Source of the DNA: Paramecium sonneborni
Lineage: Eukaryota > Ciliophora > Oligohymenophorea > Peniculida > Parameciidae
Reading direction: 5' to 3'
DNA length: 64,000 bases
Assembly: GCA_905182985.1 (NCBI GenBank)
Contig: CAJJDN010000146.1
Coordinates: 236,796 to 300,795, forward strand
In this document: one piece after another, positions 1 through 10,841 of the stretch
How positions within the stretch are numbered: the stretch's first letter is position 1
How the letters are laid out: every line of letters starts with the position of its first letter
The notes under the pieces: model-generated
The model's input: only the letters and a program-made list of their open reading frames with translations
Told to the model about the DNA's origin: nothing
Database searches by the model: none
Program-made: the position numbers and the translations under genes

Positions 1-169
1 TGTAAACAACAACAACAATAAGTAGTAATAATACTAATAACACTACTAATATTAATAAATAAATAGTTAATAAGAAGCCTTAATTGTTGAAAAGTCAAAG
101 ACCATAAACATAAATGAGATCGAAATCACCAAATGTTAAGAAAGTGCCTTAAAAGAAATGATAATGTGA
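1..169 (+). CDS. 3' end of a Q/N-rich protein (partial)
   Basis: The frame is open from base 2 to a TGA at 167-169 when TAA and TAG are read as Gln. The visible C-terminus (about 55 residues) begins with a run of Asn and Gln and ends with an ordinary charged stretch. The beginning lies outside the window, so no function can be given. The next gene starts only 41 bases after this stop. Confidence 0.6.
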
Positions 170-210
170 TTTAATTAACAAAAATTTAAATATAATATTA
201 AGATATCATT

Positions 211-682
211 ATGAACGTGGGTACAAATGTTAGTGATGATTGTGTGACAGAATTCAATAACTTGAAGTTAGGCAAACAATATAGATATGTTATATATAAA
301 TTAGATAGAGATAGAAATGAAGTATTATTTATATTGTATATTCTTTAGATTGTTGTAGATCAAAAAGGCGCAAGAGATAGTGCTTATGCTGAATTTGTTA
401 GTCATCTTCAAAATGAAGTAAATTAATTATTTAATTTAAAAGTCCCGATATGCTGTTTATGATTATCATGCTTAAACAGATGATGTTCCACCTAGATAAG
501 TTGAGAAATTAGTCTTCATTTTCTGGTCACCAGATACCAATCAACCAGTCAAATAAAAGATGGCATATGCTGCAGGAAAAGAAGCATTAAAGAAGAAGTT
601 GAACGGGCTTGCTAAAGAAATTTAAGCTAATGACCCATCTGAAGTTGAGGAAGCTGAAATTCTAAAGACTGTATTGAACTGA
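211..682 (+). CDS. ADF/cofilin (actin-depolymerising factor)
   Basis: The gene encodes 139 residues in three exons, with introns at 322-348 (27 nt) and 418-442 (25 nt). Removing both gives an intact frame from ATG 211 to TGA 680-682. The protein has the small single-domain size of the family. It shows an acidic N-terminus with Asp-Cys, a DQKG turn, the tract SRYAVYDYHAQT, and the actin-binding segment LVFIFWSPDT followed by KMAYAAGKEALKKKL. These match ADF/cofilin, which binds and severs actin filaments in the cytoplasm. Family assignment is firm; paralogue identity is not determined. Confidence 0.93.
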
Positions 683-1053
683 TAACAGTGTCATGAATTC
701 TTATATAGAGAATATAGAATATCATACAATTCAATCCTTTCAAGTTTATTACCTTCTATATAAATTGTCTAAAGTATCATTTAAGAATTTTTTATCATAA
801 ATCTATCAAGATATACATAATTATATTTTTATACCATTCTCAAGATTTATTATTATTCTTTATTAACATGTATAATAATTCTTCAGGATGTTAACAACTA
901 TATTTAAATAAAAAATAGTATATTATATAAAAATTATAGAATTTTGGATTATTTAGTTCTTTTAAATGAGAATTCGAGAAAACATTGTTTAATTTTTGGT
1001 AAATGATTATGTATGTAGCTAAAATATTCTTTTTGTTTAATTGCATAAATTAA
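683..1053. other. 3' intergenic region
   Basis: AT-rich sequence lies between the cofilin stop and the end of the convergent coiled-coil gene. I see no convincing coding frame. If the last intron proposed for the minus-strand gene is not used, that gene would read on into this stretch to a TGA near 844. Confidence 0.5.
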
Positions 1054-1598
1054 TCAAAAGTATATCTTCGATTGCTTCTAATAAATTGAATTTATCTTTC
1101 AGTCCTCATTACATCTCTTAATAGAATATGAACTTGAGTTAGTTTCTATTAAGACATAGTGGAAGTAATAAATAATTAAGGAGACTTACTCTTTTTTTCA
1201 CTCAAGATTCTAGGTCTTCTTGTTTATGTAAGCAATTAAAAACCATCTCTACATTCTTTATTTAACATTTTTCTTTTATCAGCTATTAATTATCTGTATT
1301 TTCCTAGTTAAAATTTAAGGTTTGTTTTTTATTCTTCTAACTCTTTCATCTTTTCATAAAGTTATTAATTTTGCTAATACAATTTTTATAATTCAATTTC
1401 AGCTTGAGATACTTCACCTAAAGTAACAAGAGATGGTTATTTATTATTGTTTCGATTTCTGTATTTTTTAGCTTGCATTTTATTCAAATCTCTAATATCA
1501 TCTATTCTAACAATTTCAGCTACTCTTTCCTAAATATTATTAGCTGAATCATCTATATATATTTTAATTCCCTTGATATAATCCATATAATCATTCAT
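1054..1598 (-). CDS. small coiled-coil protein, unrecognised
   Basis: A minus-strand frame runs from ATG 1598 and is rich in Gln codons TAA and TAG. It encodes about 169 residues if a 35-nt GT-AG intron at 1078-1112 is removed. The middle (about residues 60-115) is heptad-like, with many Leu, Gln, Glu and Lys, as in a coiled coil. The C-terminal part is basic. I recognise no domain. Another ATG four codons downstream (1586) is possible. The start lies only 22 bases from the start of the plus-strand RBR gene. The 3' end is less certain because the proposed intron is slightly long for this genome. Confidence 0.6.
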
Positions 1599-1620
1599 AA
1601 TAATTATAAATAAAACTAAA

Positions 1621-3123
1621 ATGGATGACTATTATGAAGATAGTCCAGTCGAGCTGGTAAGGTAATTTTCTATACAAGGGTAAATAGAAATTGAATATAT
1701 TTTAATAGAGCAGAAATTCTTGACATAAAAGGTGTAATTAACGTGATTTATAAAGATATTCAAGAGCTTTAAGAGGAATTGTATCTGAGTGAGGATAATA
1801 CTTTCGAAGTAATTCAATTTAATTATCAAGTTACTCATGCATTTCAACTGGAATCGAGAAGAAACCCTTTAAAAATATTTCAATGATCAAGAAGCTTTAT
1901 TAAAGTATTTACAATAACATGGAATTTATAACAATCATGAAAAGATTACTTACAACAATCATCAAGGAAAATGTGGTGTTTGTTTTTGTGATGGAAATTT
2001 AATTTAATTAGGATGTACTCATAGATTTTGTGAATCTTGTGTTGAATAAACTATAAAGCAAAGATTTTCTAAGGATAAATTTTTAATAGTGAAATGTCTA
2101 TAGAATTCATGCAAATATAGACTTCCTTTCTCAATGATTAAAAAATATTCTAATCTTTAAGAATTTGAAAATTTATTAAGTAGAAGATTCGTTGATAGTT
2201 CCAGAAATTTAGCTTATTGTACAGGAGTTAATTGTGATAAGATTTTGAAATTGACATGTAAATCAATAAAAGAAGTGACTTGTATTTGTGACAATAAATT
2301 CTGTTTTAATTGTAAAGAAGATCTTCATCCTCCATGTCCATGTGATTTAGTATAGAAATGGTTAAAGGAAATTAAATAAGATGAAGCAAATATCAAATGG
2401 ATATTAATAAACACAAAATAATGTCCATTTTGTAAAAGATAAGTAGAGAGATCAGAAGGATGTAATTTTATGGTTTGTAAACCTCCAGGAGGTTGTAGTT
2501 AATCTTTTTGTTATGTTTGTTAATAGCCTTGGGAACCTGATCATAAAGATCATTTTAAATGCAATAAATACGTTCCTCAAAATGTCTATTAAGAAATAGA
2601 TCAGGAATTTATACAAAGATATAATTTTTATTATGAAAAATTCTTAAATTCATCAGCTGCCAAAGAAAAAGCTATGAAAAGAATAATTCAAATTAGAAAT
2701 ACATATAATAAACTAATATTTGAGTATTACCAAATAACTTATGTAGATTTTCAATTCTTAGAAGAAATAATGAAAGAATTAGTTCAATCTCGAGTTGTAT
2801 TAAAATGGTAATTTCTATTATTAATATTTAGGTCATATTGTATTGGTTATTATTTATCGAATGAAAATTAAAGGTCAGCTGAATTATTCGAGCATTATTA
2901 AGAATAATTTGAACATGCTTGTGAACTTTTAGCAATCTCTTTGATAAAATTATTTGATGAAATAGATAAATAAAATGAATAATAGCAAATAGATAAACCA
3001 ATTGATGTAAGGCAAAAAGAATTTATAAATTTAAAAGAGAAAATTCAAAATGCTTCTTTGGTTTGTATAAGAATGAGATAAAATTTAGAGAGAGCAATCT
3101 CTTAAGGTGATATAATTATGTGA
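1621..3123 (+). CDS. Ariadne-type RBR E3 ubiquitin ligase
   Basis: The protein has 475 residues in four exons; introns are 1680-1708, 1809-1830 and 2808-2831. After an acidic N-terminus comes an HFNWNREE motif (about residue 58), as upstream of RING1 in Ariadne proteins. RING1 begins at KCGVCFC (about 100), an IBR zinc domain follows (about 170-235), and RING2 starts at CPFC (about 250). RING2 contains EGCNFMVC, whose first Cys aligns with the catalytic cysteine that takes ubiquitin from the E2. After WEPDHKDHFKCNKY comes a helical Ariadne-like C-terminal region. RBR enzymes form a ubiquitin thioester before transfer to substrate. It converges on the Lon-like gene with 39 bases between stops. 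Confidence 0.93.
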
Positions 3124-3162
3124 GATTAATAATAGAAATTGCATATGATATAAATAAAAATA

Positions 3163-5350
3163 TCATAAATTAGGGTAGTGGTAGTAAGTAAATCCATCTT
3201 CAAATGCTAATTGAAAAACTTCTTCAATATGATCAACTAATCTAATTTTCTATTTAATTAAAGGTTCTAAATTCTAAATATCACCAACATTCTAGGATGG
3301 AATAATGATACTTAGAATTAATATAATAATATTACATTTCAACTCCAAATTCAGCTGCCTAAATAATGTTATCTCTAAGATTATCTTATCTAAGTATAGA
3401 ACCTTTAAGAGTTAATTCACCTGCAAAAGCAACATTAGATTTAACCTTCTTATTCATAAAAAGAGACACCATAGCAACAACAACACAAACACCTAAACAA
3501 TTCTAATTTGCAATATAGATATCCCAATTCTGAAATTAAATATGTTTAAAACAATTTCTTAGATAAGACAAAGCAGTTATTCCTTACTCAACTATATATT
3601 AATCTTTAGATTATTAAAATAGACTTCCTTATCCCTTATTCTTAATAACTTCTAAAATATTCATTCCATCATTTAATCCTTTGCACATTCCAACTGTTTA
3701 TAATCTAAGACTAATATTCTTATAAATGATTGTTGCTTCACCTAAACATTAGTTAATAAACCCTTTATTAATATTGTAATATCCCTTTCTTTTACCTCTT
3801 ACTTATTAAAGTGCTATATTTCTAAAAATAGAATTTATTTATCTCTCTAATTATCTAAGCCCACTTTCATTAGTATAATTCATGATTAAATATCTAATCA
3901 TTTCTTTATTGAAATCTACTTTGCCAACAATCCCATTAAGTTCTAATTATTTTGGAATTAAATGTAACATAGCAATCTTTTCTTTCTCATCGATAGTATA
4001 AGATGGAATTTCTATCATTTCTAATCGATCTCTTAATGCTGGTTATATTTCTTAAACACTAAAATTATTATTCAAATTAATACTAATTTGCTGTTGAAAT
4101 GAATAGAACTTAACTTAAATTAAATTCTTCATTGACATAATTATCTAAAAATGTCTTATTTTATTCAGGATCTAGAACCTCTAATAAAGCAGAACCAACT
4201 GTATATTAATTAATCTTATCTATCTCATCAAGCAAGATAACTGGATTAATACATTTTGCTTTCTTTATTGCCTCCATAATCATTCCTGCTTATGCTCCTA
4301 CATAAGTTTTTCTATGACCTCTAATCTATGCTTCATCTGATACTCCACCTAATGATATTTTTTAAAATGGTCTTCCTAAAGACTCGGCTATACTCTATGC
4401 TAATGAAGTCTTTCCTACTCCAGGATTACCATGTAAACAAATTATAGATCCAGTAGATTTTGTTAATAATTTTATTGCTAAAAACTATAGAATACGTTAT
4501 TTAGCCATCTCCAATCCATGATGTCTCTTATCCAATATCTCTTTACATTGAGACATACTTATTATACTCTCCGGATGTATTATTCCCCAAGGTAATTATT
4601 CTACATATTACTTTTAATAATCCTATTCTAATTCTTGTATTTATGGAACAATTTATTAAAATTAATTAAGCAAGTTATCTCCATTATTTTACATCTCTGA
4701 AATTAGTTCCTGTTTTAGTTTTTATTCTAATTCATTATTCGTTGTATATTATGACATTTTATTATTCAAATACTACATCAATGTTGATATTCTTTCATTG
4801 TTATCATTCATTTATAATAATCTAATTTTTTGATGAAAAGGAATTTGAATTCTACTTGACACCTAATAATATAATTTTAATAGGTTTTATTCTTCATCTA
4901 TCTTTTGTTTTAATAGAGCATTTCGAAGAAGAGAAAAGTTTTCCATATAGATCTAAAAATACTAGTGTAATTTACTTTTATGGCTTCTTTAAATGCACCA
5001 AGTATTTCAGTATCACTATTTTGAATATCATCAATCAGAATTTCTACGTTTGCCACTAAAAATGGTGAAAATTGGCAAAACGAATTTATTCGAAATCTAG
5101 TAAATGCAAAGGCAGTGTATATATTAGAAGACTCTTCTTACTTGCTTCTTATATGTACAAGTGTGCCATATTAGCTATAATTAGAAATAGTTTCCACATT
5201 ATGCTAAGTGTCATCGATTTATGAAACTAATCCAATATATTATGAATGTAATGATTGATTATAGTAATCTACATTATGAAGTTACAAACTTGAGTAAGGA
5301 AATACTACTGCACTTGATATTGGTTGTATGAACAAATTTAAATATTACAT
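3163..5350 (-). CDS. Lon-like AAA+ protein with degenerate peptidase site
   Basis: The protein has 704 residues; introns are 4953-4975, 4059-4083 and 3311-3335. Order of domains: LAN/PUA-like N-domain (about 8-150), coiled linker, AAA+ module with Walker A GNPGVGKT (about 300), Walker B LLDEIDK and the Lon segment SDEAQIRGHRKTYVGA, then a Lon peptidase fold. In the peptidase part the nucleophile position (GPSAG in active Lon) reads NCLGV, so Ser is replaced by Cys (about 600). The catalytic-lysine motif (GGLKEK) reads DNLRDN, so the Lys is Asn. The loop before the nucleophile is also short. It has the AAA+ motor of Lon but is probably not a Lon-type protease. No targeting sequence is evident. 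Confidence 0.92.
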
Positions 5351-5564
5351 AATAATTAATAATATGATATTACTGTAAAATTGTTTAAATTTTAAAACAA
5401 CTATTTACAAATATTAATATTTATAAATAAATATCATATACATTTAGTTTAAATCAATATGACAATCATTCTATATTAAAATATTTAAGATATTATTCAT
5501 TAATTCCCTAAATATTTTATATGAATTTATTAAAATAATCATATAATAATTCAAATAAATTATC

Positions 5565-6598
5565 ATGCAAGAATAAAATGACAGTGAAACTGAGTAAGTT
5601 GATTTAAAAGAAACAGAATTTGTCACTCTCAAAGATAAAGAGTATCAAATAGATTTAAATCTTATTCTCAAAACTAGCATCGATTAGAATTTTATAGATA
5701 TCATGACAGAAGATTAGAAGTAAAGACCAGTGCTCATAAGTATTTAGAACTAATGAATTGATGTCTCTTAAAACTATACATTTAGAATTCTTGAACATAA
5801 GTATTCATATTTCAAATCTAATCTTTAGAAAAAATAGAAAACCTTGAATTATTTGATAAATTATAAATTCTCTTCCTCCAAAATGTAAATGATCATTTCC
5901 TATGTAGAATTAAATTAAAGAAATGGAAAATTTAGAAACTTTAATTAATTTGGAGTATTTGAATCTGAAGAATAATTAAATTCAAGTTTTGAAGGGATTG
6001 AAAAATAGTAAGAAACTAGCTTTTCTTGATGTATCTGAAAACTAAATCAATTCCATAATATTTGATCAAATACCTTAAATGATTGAAATTCTGAATTTAA
6101 GCAATAATCCAATTGAAACTGTAATTAAATGTACATAAATAATAGAATGTTGATATACGAAAATAATTGTTATGTAATTTAAAATTGATTGATGAGATTG
6201 ACTCTGTAAAGATTGATTAAAATGAACGATTCTAAGCTTTGGGAATGTATGAAAATTTTTATTATAATCATAGTTTTCCTAAAGAATTAGAAAACTACTA
6301 AAAAAAATTAACTTAAAGGAAAATGAAGAAAATAATAAAATTCAAAAAGTTGGAATAAGTTTTGGATGTAGATAAAGTGGAAATAAAGGAAGATGAATTA
6401 GTAGAAGAAGCTGATAACTTAACAGAGAAGACAATTATGGACATACATAATTTAACAGAGACTCTTATAACGAAAGCCTAATAGAGCAATATAGAGAAAT
6501 TATATTAGGTTTAATAGGAATTGTTAGAATATTAGAAATTACATTAGGAAATAAGAATTAAAATATATGAAGAATAAATATAAAAATAATAAATATGA
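5565..6598 (+). CDS. leucine-rich-repeat protein (SDS22-like) with coiled-coil tail
   Basis: The protein has 309 residues. Introns at 5720-5747, 5801-5828, 5885-5907 and 6121-6145 are needed to keep the frame. Residues about 55-190 form successive SDS22-type leucine-rich repeats of the pattern LEYLNLKNNQIQ. The C-terminal third is Lys/Glu/Gln-rich and coiled-coil-like. Small LRR plus coil proteins of this plan occur in axonemes (for example LRRC46- or DRC3-like), but I cannot assign one. The TGA stop at 6596-6598 overlaps an ATG at 6595-6597 that opens the frame of the next gene. Confidence 0.85.
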
Positions 6599-9500
6599 AT
6601 TTATTTAATAATCAAGTTAAATAAGTTTCTGAATAGATTAGAAATAATCCAAATGAAACTTTTCTGATGTAATACAGATTAAAGAATATTGAAAAGAGTG
6701 GAGCATAAAAATTAAGTGCGTTGGAGATTGCAACTTAATTTGAGAATGCATTTTCATAAAAATTTGGTGATATTAAATTATTAAAGGTTGATATTAATGA
6801 GCAATAAGAATCTAATATAACAACTGTTTATGAAAATAAGGATCCAAATTGTTTGTATAATAAATTTTTAGATGTTTAATTTTTAAAAGAAATACTTGTA
6901 GTGGATGAATTGGAATAGGATGAAGAAGAAGATGTTAATGATGAGGATTTTGAGAATGGGGTTATTTTGGATTATAAATATTAATAAATAAAATCAGCAA
7001 TAGATTGTTTTTTTGAATTCTCAGGTGATCTTGACTAAGTAAAATAGATGTCTTTAGAAAATAAATTTAAGTCAATTATAGATAATGCTGCAGGTAAGGA
7101 TTAAAAAGTATAAATAAAATTATTAATTTAATGTAAAGGGAGTTAAGTTTTACCTTTACATTAAGAAAAGTTGTTTTTTAGTAATTTTGATAAGGATCCT
7201 GCTTATATTGATTTAATTTCAATGAATCCTTTTATTAATAGTGATATTAATAATATGATGAATTCAACTTTGATAAAAGTTTAGAGTTTTTAATTAGGAA
7301 TGCTTTAATATAATTAAAAATAGGAGATGGAATTTTAATAGTTTTTTACTTCAACAAAATTTTAAAAATAAATGCATATGCATTATTAAATTTACATAAA
7401 GGAAAGTAAAACACATGAGAAATAACTTTCATTGATAATAGGATTTATGCATTAATTTTCAATTAGATTAGATATAGATTTGACACTGTGTTAATGTGTA
7501 TATTAAGAGGGATAATCAAATTATTATTTTAAAATGCTTTCACCTCCTGTTTGCCATGCAGTATATCATGGAAGATGGAAATATGAAAATAATTTAATAA
7601 AATCTTAATTTGTAAAGGTTGATAACATTTTTTTAAATCATTTAGTTAGATCTGAAAAGATTACAGAAATTTAAAGGTTATTATTTTTGAATAATACAAT
7701 AATATCAATAAAAATGGATTAGAATTGTGATTATCTGAAATATAAAATATAGAGCTTTCATAAAATAAAGATTATTGAATATCCTATTATTCATGTAGAG
7801 TTATAAAATGATATATCATATTATCGATTAATGAATAGCAAATATTTAAATTTTTCATTGAGATACAATATACTTGCTGCAATAAGTCAAAATAAGTTCA
7901 ACATATAAGAGCATATTTTGAATTTAATAAAGATTTGTGAATCTGAATATAAAAAGTAAGGTGATAAACCAATATAGTTTATAACTGGAATATTTGAATA
8001 AGCATTTAATACATTTTGTAAGATTGCTTCGAATCTTGGAATAGTGGATGAAAGAGAAATGGACAAAAAGAATAAAAATCACTTACATTATTTTTAGAAA
8101 GTATTGTAAAGAACAGAAAAAGATTTGATTGATTAATATGATCCAACAATGAGATTAGCTTATACAAGAAGAGTATCTATGACTCCATCAGGTTTATTAT
8201 ATTTTAATAAGTAACCTGAAGTAACAAGTGGCATTCTTAGATAACATTATAATATAGTTGATTATTTTTTAAGAGTGCATTACGAAGATGAAAATTAAGA
8301 TATAGTTTTAAATATTCCATATATAACTTAGTCTTACTATTATAATTTTATGTTCCCATAACTAAAAATATTAGGTTAAAATTATGAATTATTTACATGG
8401 AGTTCATCTTCGTTAAGAGCAGGTACATGTTGGTTTGTAAATTTTAATGGAGCAGGAAAATAGAGAAATTAGATTATATAATCAATAGGTAATTTTACAA
8501 ATTTGAAACCAGAAGAAATTGCTAAGAATGCAGCAAGATTAGGATAGAATCTTAGCACAAGTATAGCTGTAGATTTGAATGGCCCAATTAATATATAAAT
8601 AGTAGATGATTTATTAGATTAGAATAAAAAATTATATACGGATGGTATAGGAAAGATTTCTTAAGATTTAATTGATTAAATTAGATTAAAAATGAGAGTC
8701 AATTCTAAAATTAAAATATCAGCAATTTAAATTAGATATGAAGGAGCAAAAGGTTTATTAGTTTTAGATGAAACACTTGGAAATAAAACAATTATACTTA
8801 GAAGATCTATGGTTAAATATAATCCAGCTAAAGGAGGATATCCTAATAAAATTTAAATCTTAGATTTCAATAAATTTAGAGGAGGATATCTAAATAGATA
8901 AATTATAATGCTATTATTAACATTAAATGTTAAAGATAGTGCTTTTTAAGAACTTTAAGATGGTAATTATTTTTAATTATTTAGAATACCTAAAGAAAAT
9001 TGAAGAATTATAAATGAAAGATGCTTCTATTTACAAATATTTTAGTGTAGAATATTGTGATGAATAATTTGATATTCCTAATATAATCGATGCTTTAAGA
9101 GCATATATAAATGTTGGAATGGATAATAATATATTATGTTAAGGTGTGATATCTAAATTAAAATAAAGAGGATTGATGTAGCTAAGAAAAAAAACAACAA
9201 TTCTTGTAGAAAAAGCTGCCAGAGTATTAGGAATAATAGATGAACATCAAATATTATAACCTAATGAAATTTATTGTTTAGTTTAAGATGAAAATAATGA
9301 ATAATAAATTGAACCTGAAAATATCTAAGGTGAAGTATTAGTTACTAGAAATCCTTGTTTACATCCAGGAGATATTAAAAAACTTAAAGCACTTTCAACT
9401 TAAGAAATCTTATAACGTAATCATGGTAAAAATCCATATTCTTAATTAATTAATTGTTTAATATTTCCTGCAAATGGAAATTCACTTCCATGTTAAATTG

Positions 9501-10765
9501 CAGGAGGAGATCTTGATGGAGATTTATATTTTATTTGTTGGGATAATAGATTACTACCTCCTCAACTTGTTAAACCTATGATTTATGATGAAAAAAAAAT
9601 TAATTCGGTTAATTCTAAAAAAATGGATTTTAAAGATAATAATAAAAAGTTTCATGAAAATACTGATAGAAATTTTGATTTGAAAAATATGTTTGATTTT
9701 CTGTTTCTTTATCTTAATTCTGAAACTTTAGGAATGATTGATAATTCTCATTTAGCTTAGGCTGATAAATCTGAAAAGAAGGCCAATGATCCTAATTGCT
9801 TAGAATTAGCTGAATTACATGCTGAAGCTGTTGATTTTGTTAAAACTGGAAAATAAGTCTTTTTAGATCTTAAACTTCTTTCTAAAAGTATAGTTTATTT
9901 TATTATTTCTTAGTTTTTCCTGATTATATGGAAAAAGAATAATCTGTAACCTATGAATCATAAACTATTATTGGAAAATTATATAGGTAAATTGCACATT
10001 TAGGAGATAAATCAGATAATATTTTAGATTTAGGTTTTCTTTAATAAAATTTACCTCCTATTGAATACAGATTATTGTATAATTTTGATAAATTAATTCA
10101 ATAATGTTAAATAATTAAATAAAATATCAAAATTACAATTAATTTAGGAGAAAAGAAAGAATAAATTGAATAACAAAAAGAAATTAATGAAGAATAATTA
10201 AACTAAGAAATAATTGGATTAATTAAAAATTACATTAATGATAATTATAAAAGACATTTAGAATCTTCAATAAAGTTAATTTTTCATATCTTCGAAACTA
10301 TTTTTGGAATAACTCAAACTTTTGCAGTAAAGAGTGAATTTGAAATCTACAGTGGAAATTTTAGTAGTATGTAAAAAGGTGATGGATTATATTAAAAGGT
10401 AATTAAATTTATAATTAAATTAGAAAAAATTGAATGTTGAAAAATACTAGAAACGAATAATTGCTCTAATTATTTAATTACATTAAGAAATAGAACGTAA
10501 ATTATAGACACTCTCTGAAATTGAAAAAATGTAACGAATTTCTTTAATCAATTTCATTTTAACATATTCTCCAAATTCTCATCCTTATCCAACTTTCACA
10601 ATATTGGGAGAGTTTATTCAATAATTGATTAATTAAATAAGTACTTTAGAAGATTGGAAAATTCTTGTGAAGAACTATACAATTTGGTATAGGGGAGCTG
10701 GATAATATCTTTTTTGGAAGGATTTAATAAAGATATTTAGGAATGATTTAGAAGAACTTATTTGA
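6595..10765 (+). CDS. cellular RNA-dependent RNA polymerase (RdRP)
   Basis: One frame encodes up to 1,365 residues after removing introns 8963-8984, 9888-9913 and 10399-10423. The catalytic motif GGDLDGDLY (about residue 960) is the DxDGD signature of eukaryotic RdRPs of the QDE-1/RDR class, which make double-stranded RNA for small-RNA pathways. Upstream LPCQIAGG and the block RNPCLHPGDIKKL are typical of the same catalytic core. The N-terminal half is divergent and acidic in places. The first ATG overlaps the stop of the LRR gene (ATGA); the next in-frame ATG at 6667 would leave 68 bases between genes and is a realistic alternative start. The catalytic aspartates are present, so it may be active. 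Confidence 0.93.
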
Positions 10766-10841
10766 TTAGGTTTACCAAAAGTTTATGACGAAATATATTT
10801 CTTAATATATTTTAATAAAATTATAATAAAAAATATTAAAA

